DNA from: Ochromonas danica
Taxonomy: Eukaryota > Sar > Chrysophyceae > Chromulinales > Chromulinaceae
Length of the DNA: 64,000 nt
NCBI GenBank assembly: GCA_015146655.1
Contig: VKHL01000063.1
Location: forward strand, 1 to 64,000
Direction of reading: 5' to 3'
Both the position numbers and the translations under genes were made by a program. The number at the start of each line of letters is the position of its first letter. Positions within the stretch are counted from its first letter, which is position 1. Of this stretch, positions 22,066 to 32,990 are shown one piece after another. The notes under the pieces are model-generated. The model did no database searches, was not told the DNA's origin, and worked only from the letters and a program-made list of their open reading frames with translations.

Positions 22066-23160
22066 GGGGACTTATCTGACCTCATATGAAGATATCAGGG
22101 AATGCATGATGGAGGTGGTGTATCTATTTCTTTTTTAACCAATCATCATCAAAATCTATCTGTCTTAACTTGATAGAGTGTTTCAGCAAATTATATTCTA
22201 CGGGTCAAGATTACCTGTACTTTTACTCTCTTAGCTCTTGATTTGTTTGTTTATTTGTGTTGGATTTGTTTCGAAGTTGATTGAACTGTCTTGTTCTTTC
22301 TGCTTTCTCCGTATTATGTGTGTTTTGATCAGATGTACAATTTTATCAAAGTCAAGGTCCTTCCTGTCGTCCATTGGACCTGTGCTTGATCTATTGCATG
22401 TACCTCCATGTGTCCGAGGAAAGGGCAAAACAACATTGATAGATAGATAGGAGATAGGACCGTGCTTCCGTAGATAGCAATAATGATATTGGACGAGAAT
22501 GTTTGTGCAGCCAACAATTGGCCTAGTACCAACGTTAGCCATTAACAGCTGGCTAACATGTTTCTCTTGTTGAGCAGAATGCACTTAGCAAATCAGCTAT
22601 ACTGTGGCTGTTGCTTTCTCTTCTCACCTTTATTGTCCATTTGTTCTGCAGTGTTTTCCTATACTATCTCAGTCAGCTGTGGACAAGAACGCGTAACGTT
22701 ACAAGATTGTCAACATCATTATCATCATTCTCAATCATTAGCAGTGTTCTCTCTCGGTTGGTAAAATTATTTCCTGGCTATCATCATCTAACTCAACCTT
22801 ACTCTTCTTCGACGAAGTGGTTATATGAGTGAATGAAATGCAGTAACCGTATTAACTGTTTTCTGCTTTGGAGTCAATTTTGTTTTACAAACATTGAAAT
22901 TTTGATTTTGGCTTGGTTTGTTTGAAATTTTACGTAACTTAAAGAGAGAATAATCATCTATAATCCTTTCTAACTAAGAGGATTTGATTTGAAGCTTTTA
23001 TTTGTAGCAACATTCCCAAATGACATGATTGGAAATGTTGGAAGGAATAAAATAACTTTAGCTATTCTACTGTAACAAACTTTAGGGACGACTTGTTGAT
23101 GGATTCCATGGATTCCACTGATGACTTTTGGATTCCATCATTGACAACAGATAATTCGCA
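22066..23160. other. Intergenic, 3' flank of RRM gene B
   Basis: Contains the two blocks shared with the 3' flank of RRM gene A (about 22545-22602 and 22673-22745). At 23100-23140, just upstream of the LRR start codon, GATTCCATGGATTCCA occurs. No separate gene is seen. Confidence 0.5.
22545..22745 (+). promoter_or_regulatory. Conserved 3'-flank blocks of RRM gene B
   Basis: Partner of 10935-11160. The first block is AACATGTTTCTCTTGTTGAG with its surroundings. The second contains TACAAGATTGTCAACATCAT and then TATCATCATTCTCAATCA. The spacing between blocks is about 120-150 nt in both copies. Conservation this far from the stop, when the nearer UTR has diverged, suggests a functional element. 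Confidence 0.55.
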
Positions 23161-24795
23161 ATGAATGTGTGGAGATTTCCTCAAGATATTCTTTACAGTG
23201 TTTATGGAGAGTGGTTGGGATGGAAAGATTTATCAAGGTTAGATATAGCCTGTATTGAGAAGAATCATCGTGAACTGTGGTTGACTTCTCTAAGAGATAT
23301 CAAGATGACAAGGAAGTTGATTAGTCGACTATTACTTTCTGATGAGAAAATGAGAATATTCTATGCTTGGTTGAGTCGTTGTAAAATATTGTTTGTGGAT
23401 GGGTTTCCTATGAGAATGAGTGTTTTGGCGGATCTTGTGCAAGCAGTTGATTTGACATCCTTCTGTCCTGCTCTTCGCTCGGTGGATATGGAGAGATGGG
23501 AAAGTCCTCCCATCATTGATCGTGATTACTTCTCTCAATTGGAGACGAATCTCTTTCTCTTCTTAAGTCATTGCCATAGTTTGCGTGGAGTGACAGTGTG
23601 GCTCAGTGATCCATATTCTAACGAAGCTGTCTACATTCTGAGTGATATTATCTTGCGAGTGTTAGTAGAGAGCACGAGAGAGAGTTCTCTCATCAAGATC
23701 GACCTGATGGGTTCTTGCAGTTATGATCAATATAATGCATTGGTACCCCGTCTCCTCACAAAGCATGCTTCCAGCTTACAGGAGCTGTATCTATATAGTA
23801 TGAAAATTAACATGGATTTGATATCATCTATCTTAATTGAGAATAATACTCGTTTGAGGGTGTTGAGTGTCAATGAGAAAGCCCAACAGCCAAATGATTC
23901 GTGGTTGTTGCCCTTTCTCTCATCGTGTGGAGATTTATTGGAGACCCTGAATATTGAGTATACAAACAGTGCATCTTCAAAGCTTCATCATGTTTTTGCA
24001 TTGGTGGCAGGATCATGTCCAAGATTAGTATGCTTAAAAGTACAGGGTGGAGTGTGTAGTGTGGAGAACCTCTCTCTCCTCTATGAACAATGTCCTCATC
24101 TCCAACACGTATCTATTCCTGATACTATAACATTAGATGACAAAAGTAGTTCTGTGACGATATTTGTGAAGGAGCAGAAAACAGAGTGGCTGCAGTATTT
24201 ATCTTATGCACTGACTAGAAAGCAGTCCAAGAATGTGATTTTGAGTCTGAAGGGATTGCATTTTCGTCCAGAAATTGGGGGTCTGAAGTCTATGCTGGAA
24301 CCATATCGAATTCATGTAGAGGCAAATTCATCTGAGGCGAGCTTGATCGCCCTGTTGAAAGATTTGCCTCATCTGGAGAGTTTGAAACTGCGGGAACTCA
24401 ATGGGTATGAGTATACTGATGCTACCTTGACAGCTATCACCCAGTACAGAAGTAGTCTGAAAGAGCTACATATGGAGCGAACTGTAGAACACACATTTCG
24501 CTTTCGGTTTTCGGATAAGGTGATGAGTGAGATGATCGAGGCATGCCAGCTGTTGACAGGGTTGATCATTATTATCTATGGAACAAAGAGTCTTATGGCG
24601 GTATCACAGCACTCCCATCTGAGAAAGGTTTATTTTTATGTTGCCCAGTCAGTTAGTAAAGAGATGTTGGAGAGGTTGTTACTTGATAAGAAAGTGAACT
24701 GGCCTTCTACTCTACAGAAAGGCGTGGCTTTCAGCAGCTCATCGTGTGGGCGTTATGAGTTCAACAACAATGCTCGTTGTTGGAGCAAATGGTAG
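23161..24795 (+). CDS. F-box-like/leucine-rich-repeat protein, 544 aa (paralogue B)
   Basis: A single exon of the same length as the gene at 5778-7412. The N-terminus has FPQDILYSVYGEWLGWKD and then LSRLDIACIEKN, the same F-box-like segment. LRR-like steps such as SCPRLVCLKV and CPHLQHVSI follow through the protein. Both copies share the C-terminal LL-D-(E/K)-(E/K)-V motif and lack introns, so they arose by an old duplication. Proposed role, by analogy with FBXL proteins: substrate recognition for an SCF-type ubiquitin ligase (inferred). Unlike copy A, it lies directly downstream of RRM gene B in the same orientation. Confidence 0.75.
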   Translation: MNVWRFPQDILYSVYGEWLGWKDLSRLDIACIEKNHRELWLTSLRDIKMTRKLISRLLLSDEKMRIFYAWLSRCKILFVDGFPMRMSVLADLVQAVDLTSFCPALRSVDMERWESPPIIDRDYFSQLETNLFLFLSHCHSLRGVTVWLSDPYSNEAVYILSDIILRVLVESTRESSLIKIDLMGSCSYDQYNALVPRLLTKHASSLQELYLYSMKINMDLISSILIENNTRLRVLSVNEKAQQPNDSWLLPFLSSCGDLLETLNIEYTNSASSKLHHVFALVAGSCPRLVCLKVQGGVCSVENLSLLYEQCPHLQHVSIPDTITLDDKSSSVTIFVKEQKTEWLQYLSYALTRKQSKNVILSLKGLHFRPEIGGLKSMLEPYRIHVEANSSEASLIALLKDLPHLESLKLRELNGYEYTDATLTAITQYRSSLKELHMERTVEHTFRFRFSDKVMSEMIEACQLLTGLIIIIYGTKSLMAVSQHSHLRKVYFYVAQSVSKEMLERLLLDKKVNWPSTLQKGVAFSSSSCGRYEFNNNARCWSKW

Positions 24796-25319
24796 AGTGT
24801 ATTATGACAACTGTTGATGCCCCAAGAAGATGTATTAAGTTCAGCGAGTTTGATGTATCTATGCTGTTTCTTCAATCTGTGCTTGTTCCTTCTATTACTT
24901 TGTATTCGTTGTAATTCTAGTGCTTCAGCAGTAAATTGTTTCTTTTCAACCTCTCTTTTGTCTACAAAAGGGACAGCAGGCAGGTCAAATCACCTCCGTG
25001 TTACTAACATTTATCAATCTTGATTAGGGTTAGGATTAGACACTAACACTAACCCTAACCGGATATTCATTAGGCATATCTCTATAGTACATCCAATAGC
25101 TCTTATGTTGTTAAGATGGGGCGGAAACCATGTGGTCACTACTAACTATACGACTCTAGCTCTTGTCTACCAAGTTGATGATGACGGTCAAATCAAGTGC
25201 AAACATGCTCAGTATGACATCATAGACTAACATAGTCATCCTTGAACTCCACGCACGACTAACCATAAACGTCGATTAGGCAAACACCTATGCGGCAGAT
25301 ATCTAATAAACAAAACAAA
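24796..25319. other. Intergenic between LRR gene B and 5S rRNA
   Basis: 3' flank of the LRR gene. At 25022-25062, TTAGGGTTAG faces CTAACCCTAA head to head, a small inverted telomere-like motif. Otherwise nothing is recognised. Confidence 0.5.
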
Positions 25320-25437
25320 ACGATCGTCACGAGGGCTTCGCACGTGGTCACCCACCGTACTACTGGCCTCGCCTGAGCACGCTTAACTTCCTGGATCTGA
25401 CGGGTTAGGGTGCAGTAGTGCTAGTATGAACGATCAT
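25320..25437 (-). rRNA. 5S ribosomal RNA
   Basis: The 118-nt RNA is read on the minus strand. Recognisable 5S segments are CATACTAGCACTA near the 5' end, GTTAAGCGTGCTCAGGCGAG (A-box region), AGTACGGTGGGTGACC (C-box region) and CCCTCGTG near the 3' end. The proposed ends AUGAUCGUU and GACGAUCGU pair over all nine positions with two G-U wobbles, forming helix I. A TTTT Pol III stop overlaps the 3' end. The loop around CAGATCCAGG differs from common 5S (CAGAACTCCG), so a slightly divergent or degenerate copy is possible. It is a solitary copy among protein genes. Confidence 0.82.
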
Positions 25438-25516
25438 GTCAACTCTGTGACTACTTCATTATAGAATGTATTGCACCACTCACCATCCAGTCATCGTCTC
25501 TTTTGATTGATTGATT

Positions 25517-26014
25517 ATGACTAATATGGAAGATCAGCTACCACTACCTTCCTCCTCCTCCTCTGTGGAGTCATCTTCACCATGGTCAGAAAGAGACTAT
25601 ACTTTAGTCTTTTGCCGTCGTTTCAAACAGGATAATCCACAAGAGAAAGAGATTCTTCTTGGTATGAAGAAACGCGGATTTGGTCAAGGGAAATGGAATG
25701 GTTATGGTGGTAAACTAGAAGACAAAGAAAGTCTTGAAGCATGTGCTAGACGTGAACTAGAAGAAGAGTGTGGACTAGTCGCCGAGGCATTACGTCGTGT
25801 TGGCTTTCTGTCGTTCAAAATGGAAGAGAGCAGGAAGATTATGGCTGTGCATGTCTATGAATGCTGGCATTTCCATGAAGGTGAGGCTGTGGAGACAGAG
25901 GAAATGAGACCACAATGGTATAATGAGAAGGAGATTCCATTTGATGCGATGTGGCCGGATGATCGATTTTGGTTGCCTTTGCTCTTAGCGGGCAAGTCCT
26001 TCCTGGGCAGGTGA
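25517..26014 (+). CDS. MTH1-type Nudix hydrolase (oxidised purine nucleotide diphosphatase)
   Basis: A single exon of 165 aa from the first ATG (a TTG six bases upstream is in frame but is not a likely start). The Nudix box at residues 65-87 is complete: G-x5-E-x7-RELEEECGL, which supplies the Mg2+-binding glutamates. Flanking signatures match MTH1/NUDT1: LLGMKKRGFGQGKWNG before the box, then EEMRPQWY and MWPDDRFWLPLLL after it. The family hydrolyses 8-oxo-dGTP and related nucleotides to monophosphates, preventing mutagenic incorporation. The N-terminal 20 or so residues are Ser-rich and extra to the family core. It lies just after the 5S gene, transcribed away from it. Confidence 0.88.
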   Translation: MTNMEDQLPLPSSSSSVESSSPWSERDYTLVFCRRFKQDNPQEKEILLGMKKRGFGQGKWNGYGGKLEDKESLEACARRELEEECGLVAEALRRVGFLSFKMEESRKIMAVHVYECWHFHEGEAVETEEMRPQWYNEKEIPFDAMWPDDRFWLPLLLAGKSFLGR

Positions 26015-27119
26015 GATTGATTAAAGTTAGCGTTAGACACATGTTAGAGTTAGAGTTACATGTTTAGGGTTAGATACAGGTTAGAGTTAGAGTTAGACAC
26101 ATGTTAGACTAGAGTTAGAGTTACCCTGAATGGAGTTAGACATAGGTTAGGGTCAGAGTTAGGGTCAGGGTTAGGGTTAGACACAGGTTGGGGTTAGAGT
26201 TAGAGTGAGAATAGGTTAAGTTCAGGGTTAGACTGCTTGGGGTAAGTTGAGGGTTAGACACATGTCAGGGTTAGGGTTAGAGTGAGACTGCTTGCCAAGG
26301 CTAGATACCACCACTACCGCAGCTGCTACTGCAGCTACTGTTGCTGACGGCGGTAGTAGTACAGTAGTGGTTAGGGTTAGATACTATTGTTAGTTGCTGC
26401 TGCTGGTGTTGCTGCAGCTCAGTTGGTAGTGGTAGCAATGTAATGGGCTAGAAAGTAGTCTAACACTAGACGACTAACTGACTACCACCAGCATCAACAG
26501 TAATACAGTACTGTAGGTAGTAGTAGTCTAGCAGTAATAAGTCGTAGTACCTGGCACTTAGACTAGTGGTGCAGTAGTAGTTGTGGGTTAGAGTTAGGGT
26601 TAGGCGCCACTACTACTACTACTGCTGTTACTAACTAGACACCCCTAGACTACTAGATACTGTTGTCTGTACTGCTACTAGTGGTAGTAAAGTAGTAATT
26701 GTGGTGTGGTTGGGATAGCTAAGGCCTAGGAATATCATGACAACCAAGAATATATACAATGATATTGTTATCATATCTACTGTATGTATGTTATCTCATG
26801 CTTGTCTTGTATGCATACTGTAATTTAGGTTTGTCTATGAAGATGATGAAACTATTTCCGAGCATTCTATCAAAGAACAGTAACCAAGGCAACAGAACAA
26901 GATGAAGCAGAAGCAGAATGCTATTACAAGATACTGTATGCTTTCCTTTAGACTTTCCTCCTTGACAACATCGCATTGCAATTGTTATTAACAAGTGAGA
27001 TAGAACTATCACATACAACTCTTGTTCTTTGAATGTTATGTCAATAATCACCATGTCATCATCATCAACAACATGGTCAACCTCACAAACAATTCAATCT
27101 ACCAACTAGTCTAGACTAA

Positions 27120-27162
<43 letters not shown>

Positions 27163-27223
27163 TGATCTGATCTGACAGTCAGTCATTCATTCAGTCATTT
27201 AGTCTATCATTAAGATTTACATC
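26015..27223. other. Intergenic with telomere-like and trinucleotide repeats
   Basis: 26020-26300 and 26360-26640 are dominated by degenerate TTAGGG/TTAGAG/TTAGAC hexamers. 26300-26700 alternates CTG/CAG and TAG/CTA-rich tracts. An (ATC)n run lies at 27119-27162. No gene is seen. Confidence 0.7.
26020..26640. repeat. Degenerate interstitial TTAGGG-like repeat tract
   Basis: Many copies of GGTTAG, GAGTTAG and GGGTTAG occur in one orientation, including runs such as GGGTCAGGGTTAGGGTTAG near 26160-26190. Hexamer phase is repeatedly lost, so this is not an active telomere end. Confidence 0.75.
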
Positions 27224-28145
27224 CTAAGAAAGCTCAAAGCCGCTATTAGATCTTATCGCATAGAGCAGCTTCTCTCGAAGAATGTCCTTGTCTCCATAGT
27301 AAGGCAGTTTGAACAAGTTCATACAAGTCGCAGCAGTGGGTAACTTCATCTCTCTTTTCACTCTCTCTAACCTCTCTCTGTTGCTTCGACTACTACTTCC
27401 ACTATTACCTGCACGTGCTTGTTGATAGATAGCAAGACCTTCTCGAGTACAATATTCAATTGGTAAGTCATCATAAGGTGAAACTTTCTGAATAGCAATC
27501 AATGGTTGTAAAGATTGGAAACCTAATAAAGGAGGACGAGGTATTGATGTAATGAATTTCAACCATAATTGTAAATCTTCCAATGAGAAGGATGACAATA
27601 CTTGCCAAAAGTCTTCAATATAATCATAATCATCACCATGTGGTTGATAACCATGATAGACCATATGTTGTCGTAATTCTAATAGATCAATTGATTCTAT
27701 ACGATCACCTGAGAGAAGTCGTTGTAATTCAAGAGCTGAAGAGGAAGAAAGACGTAATATAGACCAAGGGAGGACTTCTTGGAATCCTTCAAGGAAAGCA
27801 CGAGTTTGAGAATAGATGAGTTGATTGAGTAGATGGTAGCTATAGAGGTGGATGTAGTGCATTAGGTTGGTCTTGGTTACACGAATAGTGGAGCCATTGG
27901 GTAAGAGGTCAATAGAGAGAGGTTGGCCATTTGTCCGCCCACCATCGACATGAACCTATCCCATCAAGAAAACAACACAAATGTTAGCGGGTATAAGCAC
28001 ACACAGACACACACAGACAGACAGACAGACACGAAGCACACCTGAAAGTAGATTTCCAAATCTTGTATCTCTTGATCTGTCGCAGTCTTGGCCATATGCT
28101 TGAGATGTAACAATGAACGATAAGTTGTCCTATATACCACAACAC

Positions 28146-28223
<78 letters not shown>

Positions 28224-28233
28224 NNNNNNNNNN

Positions 28234-28314
<81 letters not shown>

Positions 28315-29000
28315 AGCATTCACACTCTCTATGAGAGCATCCTTCATACAAGTATTAAGCTACAGTACCTATCATAGTAATAGAGATCATCTAATCGATT
28401 ACTTCTTCCTAACAATAAGTTAAGAAAGATCGTAGAGAATTCAGCAGCAAATAGAATATTCTCTAAGACAGCTTTAGCAACAATTTTACCAATAAATCGA
28501 TAAAGATCACGTCGATCTAATCCATCTAACTCTCCTCTTCCTCTTCTACCACCTGTTAACTTTTGTAACAGATGAGCATAAGAAGGGATTAGTTCATGAC
28601 GTTCAGTTGATTGGAAAAGTCCATCTTCTGCTAGTGTTGTTGATGTTAATTGCCTTGCCATACAATCCATAAACTCTTTCAATATTCCTCCACCATCAAT
28701 ACCTGCTTCGATCATACCATGTTCATTAATGAATTCAATTTGTAATTTGCCTTTTAAAGCAGAAGTAGGTGCTTGTTGTAAACCACGATAAGCTTCTAAG
28801 ATGATATTATGATTACGTCGAATTTGTACACGAGTGACTCGTTGAGGCATGATCATGTTTAGACCCATTACAGCGACTGTTGAAGAAGAAGATCGTTCAT
28901 AGCGAGCCTTTTCTTCTTGAAGAAGATTTTGAAAGATACGCAATCGTTGCTTGAAGGGTACAACCTAATAAACGAACACACACACACACACACACACATA

Positions 29001-29087
<87 letters not shown>

Positions 29088-32000
29088 CACAAGGTCATGC
29101 TAATGTCTAATACACTAAAACGAAGTAGTAGAACTAACAAACTAACAAACTAACCTGTGGAATGAGAATGAGCAAAGTCTTCATGATAGGATTCTTAATC
29201 AATTGAAAGCATCCTCCTCCAAAGCTACTATCCTCCCCGTTATCATCATTCTCATCAGATGGCTCATCAAGATGTCCATCTAGACCTCTACTAGATCCTC
29301 CTCCTGCTCCTCCTCGTTCATCCTCTGTCACTAAGGAATAGTCTACAGGCTGGAAAGGTGGGAAAAGGAATGCTTCTTCTTCTTGCTCTTCTTTCTTGTC
29401 CTCTTGTTGTTGTCGAAAGAAATGTCGACGACTATTACGAAGATGGACTTCATTAAATAGCTGAACAGTGGAAGAGAGAAGAGAGAGGTAGAACATTCTC
29501 TTCCTTCTCACACTCGTACTATCACTACCGGTGCTACCCATCCCACCACTACCTCCTCCTCCCACACTACCTTCCCTGTCTTTGGGAAGTGTATCACATT
29601 GCTTCTCTAACACTCGTGGAGAGAGGAAGGAATGACCAATGGGATAGTAAGCCATCATCGAGGAGGGGGAGGAGGAGGAAGAGGTAGAACTACCAACACC
29701 AACAGGAAGACTGGATGGTAAGGCAGGGAGAACCACTAGCAAGTGATAGAGACAGTCTCTCACCAAGTGGAACAATTCAATCATTTGATCCAGTGGTAAC
29801 CAGAAGGAAATAGAGGTAGCAGTGCTCTCTGTACTAACACTACCACTACCACTACCACTACCACTACCACTACCACTACCACTAGGAGCAGTGGTAGCCA
29901 GGGAGGAAGCAGTTGTGATGAGGAAGTCTTCATCATCTAAAGCCATGAGGCTATAGTTGGATAGCTGACATAAAAGCGAGAAGACTTCCAAGAAGTGCTC
30001 ATAACGAGATTGACACTGAGATTGACCAACAACACTTACACTTACCCTCTGACTAGACGTTGTATACATCCCTGCTGACCCTATGGAACTGTTCCAATTA
30101 GGATGAGAAGGATGAAAGAGATTATCATAGACAAACGATGAAGACAATGAAGAGGAAGAAGAAGAGGAAGATGGTAGAGAGAAAGCTGCTTTAAGATAAG
30201 CATAGAGACCTGAAATCACTCCTTCTCCTCTTCCACCACTACCATTACCACCCCCGCTACTACCACCATTGGTCAGAGGAGAGAAGACCAAAGCTTCTAA
30301 TAGACGATGTCGTAACACTGTGCTAGTCATCACTACAACATCATCTCCATCTCCTTGACTTCTTGAAGAATAACGATAGAGATAAGGCAATTGTAATAAC
30401 ACTTCATGATAGAGATGAACAATAGCAACAAAACGATCCCCTGCTGCTGCTGCTGCTGCTGCTGCTACTGCTTCTACTGCTACTGTCTGTTGTTGGTTAA
30501 TCTGTCCAATAGAATAGTTGTTCATGTTGTTGTTAACTTCTTGTAAAGCATCACCTAATGCTGAGGGAAAGACTTGCATGATAATATGCTTTTGGATTAA
30601 TGCTTCTAAGATCAACACAATATCATCAATCACCATCCTCATCAATATGTCACTGCTACTGCTGTCTTCTCTTGCTAAAGCAGATCGTTCTTCATGATAG
30701 AGATAGTGTTGAAATGTTGCTATATGATAGTCAATCTTCTTATGTGCTTGTGCAAAGAGATGTTCACGTTGTAGATTATATAATGAAGAGGAGATAATGG
30801 TGGTCAAGTCTTCTACTATCATCCCCTCCCCTACTACTGCAGAAGAATGAGAGCGATCCCATTGTCGCATGATAGACATTATAGGCAATGATACCCCAGT
30901 AGTAGTTGTTGTAGAAGAAGAAGAGAAGATGACTTGATAGACAGCAGCTATCCATTCTCTCAAGACAGAAGTAGAAGGTGTCAGTCCAGCACTACCACTA
31001 CCAGTACTACCACTACTCTGTTTCTCTCCTGAAGTAGTGTTAGTAGTGATAGTATTATTAGAGTAGATGAAGAGTGAGGTGTAATTACTGAGGATAGCGA
31101 TTCTCTTGACAGTCTCTTCTCCCACTCCCCCACCAATACTACTACTACTGTTACTACTACTACTGTAACTTCTTCTTGGTGTAGATGATTGAGTTAGAAG
31201 AGATGATGGTGTATAAGCTAATAATTGAAGAATAGAGATATCCTTTCCTATCTTCTTAACTTCATCCATTACCCTTTGTACACTATTACGATAGCAAGAA
31301 GATGATGATGATGGACTTGTAGTGGTAGATAGAGAAGGAATAGATAAGAGATGATAATAGACACCCGTAAGATCCTAATACACACAGAAGCACACGCACA
31401 CGCACACGCACACACACACACGCACACACACAGACACACAATCGACATCATCATCATGTTAGTACTAGGAATAGACTGGATAATATAGTATGGTATGGTA
31501 ATAGTTGAGAAGTCTTACCTCATGATCTGCTTGACAACTTTCTAATAGAAAGAGAAAGAACTGCTCGATTACCTTCTGCTTCTCTTCTTCTATAGATGAT
31601 GATGATGATGATGATGATGATAGTAATAAGGAAGTATTAGGATGAAGACGAACAGCTAGAAGCAGTGCTAACGACTCGATGATTTCTTTTCTTAACCATG
31701 ACAACATCTTCGTCTTCTTCTTCACAACGATGATATCACCTTCATAGAAGAGTCTTCTTAGTTGATCAATGACCATTACTACTGTTGTCAGACTGTCTTT
31801 CTTATGACTTCTCTCATCATGGATAAGAGAAGAGAGGAGTAGGGAGAAGAAAGATTGTATGAGAGAGATGTCAACCTTGCCACGACTACCAATGGTAGTA
31901 GCACTGTTACCTTTCCCACTACCATTACCACTACTGTGAGGTGATAAGGTAGAAGTAGTAGTAGCAGCAGCAGCAGCAGCAGCAGGAGGAAGGAGAAGGA

Positions 32001-32421
32001 AGTCAATCACCCAAGACAGTAACTTCTCTAACCCATTGTTAGGTCCAGTACCTTCCTCCTTCTCCTCATACCCCTTTCTCCTCTTGCTCCTCCTCCTCCA
32101 CAATAGGTTAAATCGTGTTAACAAAGCTACTAACTCTTTCTCCTCTACCACTACTACAAGACTACCACTATCATCAGTATGGTGTACTACTAACAATCGA
32201 CTTTGTACTTCTTCTTCTAATCTCTCATAGAAGTGTTGTTGAGTATGAAATCGTCTAAGATGACATTGTATCTTAACAATAGCTTGTGTTCGGACACGAT
32301 CTAAAGCACGTCGTTCACGTTGTCGTCTTGCTTCTTCCATGATGACATCTTTGGTAGTCTCTCGACGATTACGTTTCCCACCTGCATCTACTTTACGAGT
32401 TGTAATTTTACCATCAAACAT
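27224..32421 (-). CDS. HECT-type E3 ubiquitin ligase, UBE3C/UPL-like, 5 exons, about 1512 aa
   Basis: Transfers ubiquitin from an E2 through its own Cys to substrates. Exons are 31519-32421, 29155-31374, 28369-28964, 28042-28129 and 27224-27955, all joining in phase. The N-terminus MFDGKITTRK with a basic stretch and an IQ-like motif (VKIQCHLRRF) resembles UBE3B/UBE3C. The middle exon carries many low-complexity insertions (Ser, Gly, Ala runs). The HECT domain begins near VPFKQRLRIFQ and includes EAGIDGGGILKEF, FIGKIVAKAVLENI, RPPLLGFQ and TAATCMNLFKLP, with catalytic Cys about 1480 and the C-terminal GFELS. All four introns contain GT-rich simple repeats on the coding strand. The third intron contains a 10-N gap, so its length is uncertain. 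Confidence 0.9.
28149..28312. repeat. (CA)n microsatellite with an assembly gap, HECT intron 3
   Basis: Uninterrupted CA dinucleotides on both sides of ten Ns at 28224-28233. The Ns mean the true repeat length is unknown. Confidence 0.97.
28977..29085. repeat. (CA)n microsatellite, HECT intron 2
   Basis: More than 50 CA units with one early interruption (ATAGA near 28998), entirely inside the intron 28965-29154. Confidence 0.97.
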
Positions 32422-32990
32422 GATGAATTAACTTGGTCTGGATAGTAGAGAATGGTATGGCAGTAGTAGTAGTAGTAGTGTAGGAAAGGTTTGTTTACGT
32501 ATGATATGATATGATATGATATGATGTGGTCTTTCTTAGTAGTAATAGTGTAGTAAGTAGATGACTAAATATATAGTAATAGAGTAGTTTCTTATAGAGA
32601 ACTTCTAGACTATCAATCAATATGATACGACTATCAATATGACTATGACTAGGTCTAGGTCTGTCAGTAATATGATGTGCTCCTATCAATCAATATGATA
32701 TGACTAGGTCTATCAATATGACTATGACTATGACTATGACTATGACTATGACTATCAGTACTGTAGTCTAATTCGATGTCTTGCTCAGCTTTGGTCTTCT
32801 TCTTCTTTCGACTTCTTTTGGACTTCTTCTGCTTGACTTCCCACGCAAAACAATACTTTCTCCTCACCTCTCAACCAAAAACTCCTAAACAGCAGCTTTG
32901 AAACTCACTATTTTGGACTTTTCTCCGTCTGCTGAAGATTGATTGCAAAGCGACAACACACTTTTTACTTCCGACCAAACTACATATTGA
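32422..32990. other. Intergenic, divergent promoters with short tandem repeats
   Basis: Lies between the divergent HECT gene and the RING-like gene. It holds a GATAT pentamer run near 32499-32525, a GACTAT hexamer run at 32716-32757, and scattered related ATCAATATGA copies. No gene is seen. Confidence 0.6.

Noticed and set aside
27964-28347. Frames of repeating CV or TH residues
   Set aside because: Translated CA microsatellite inside an intron.
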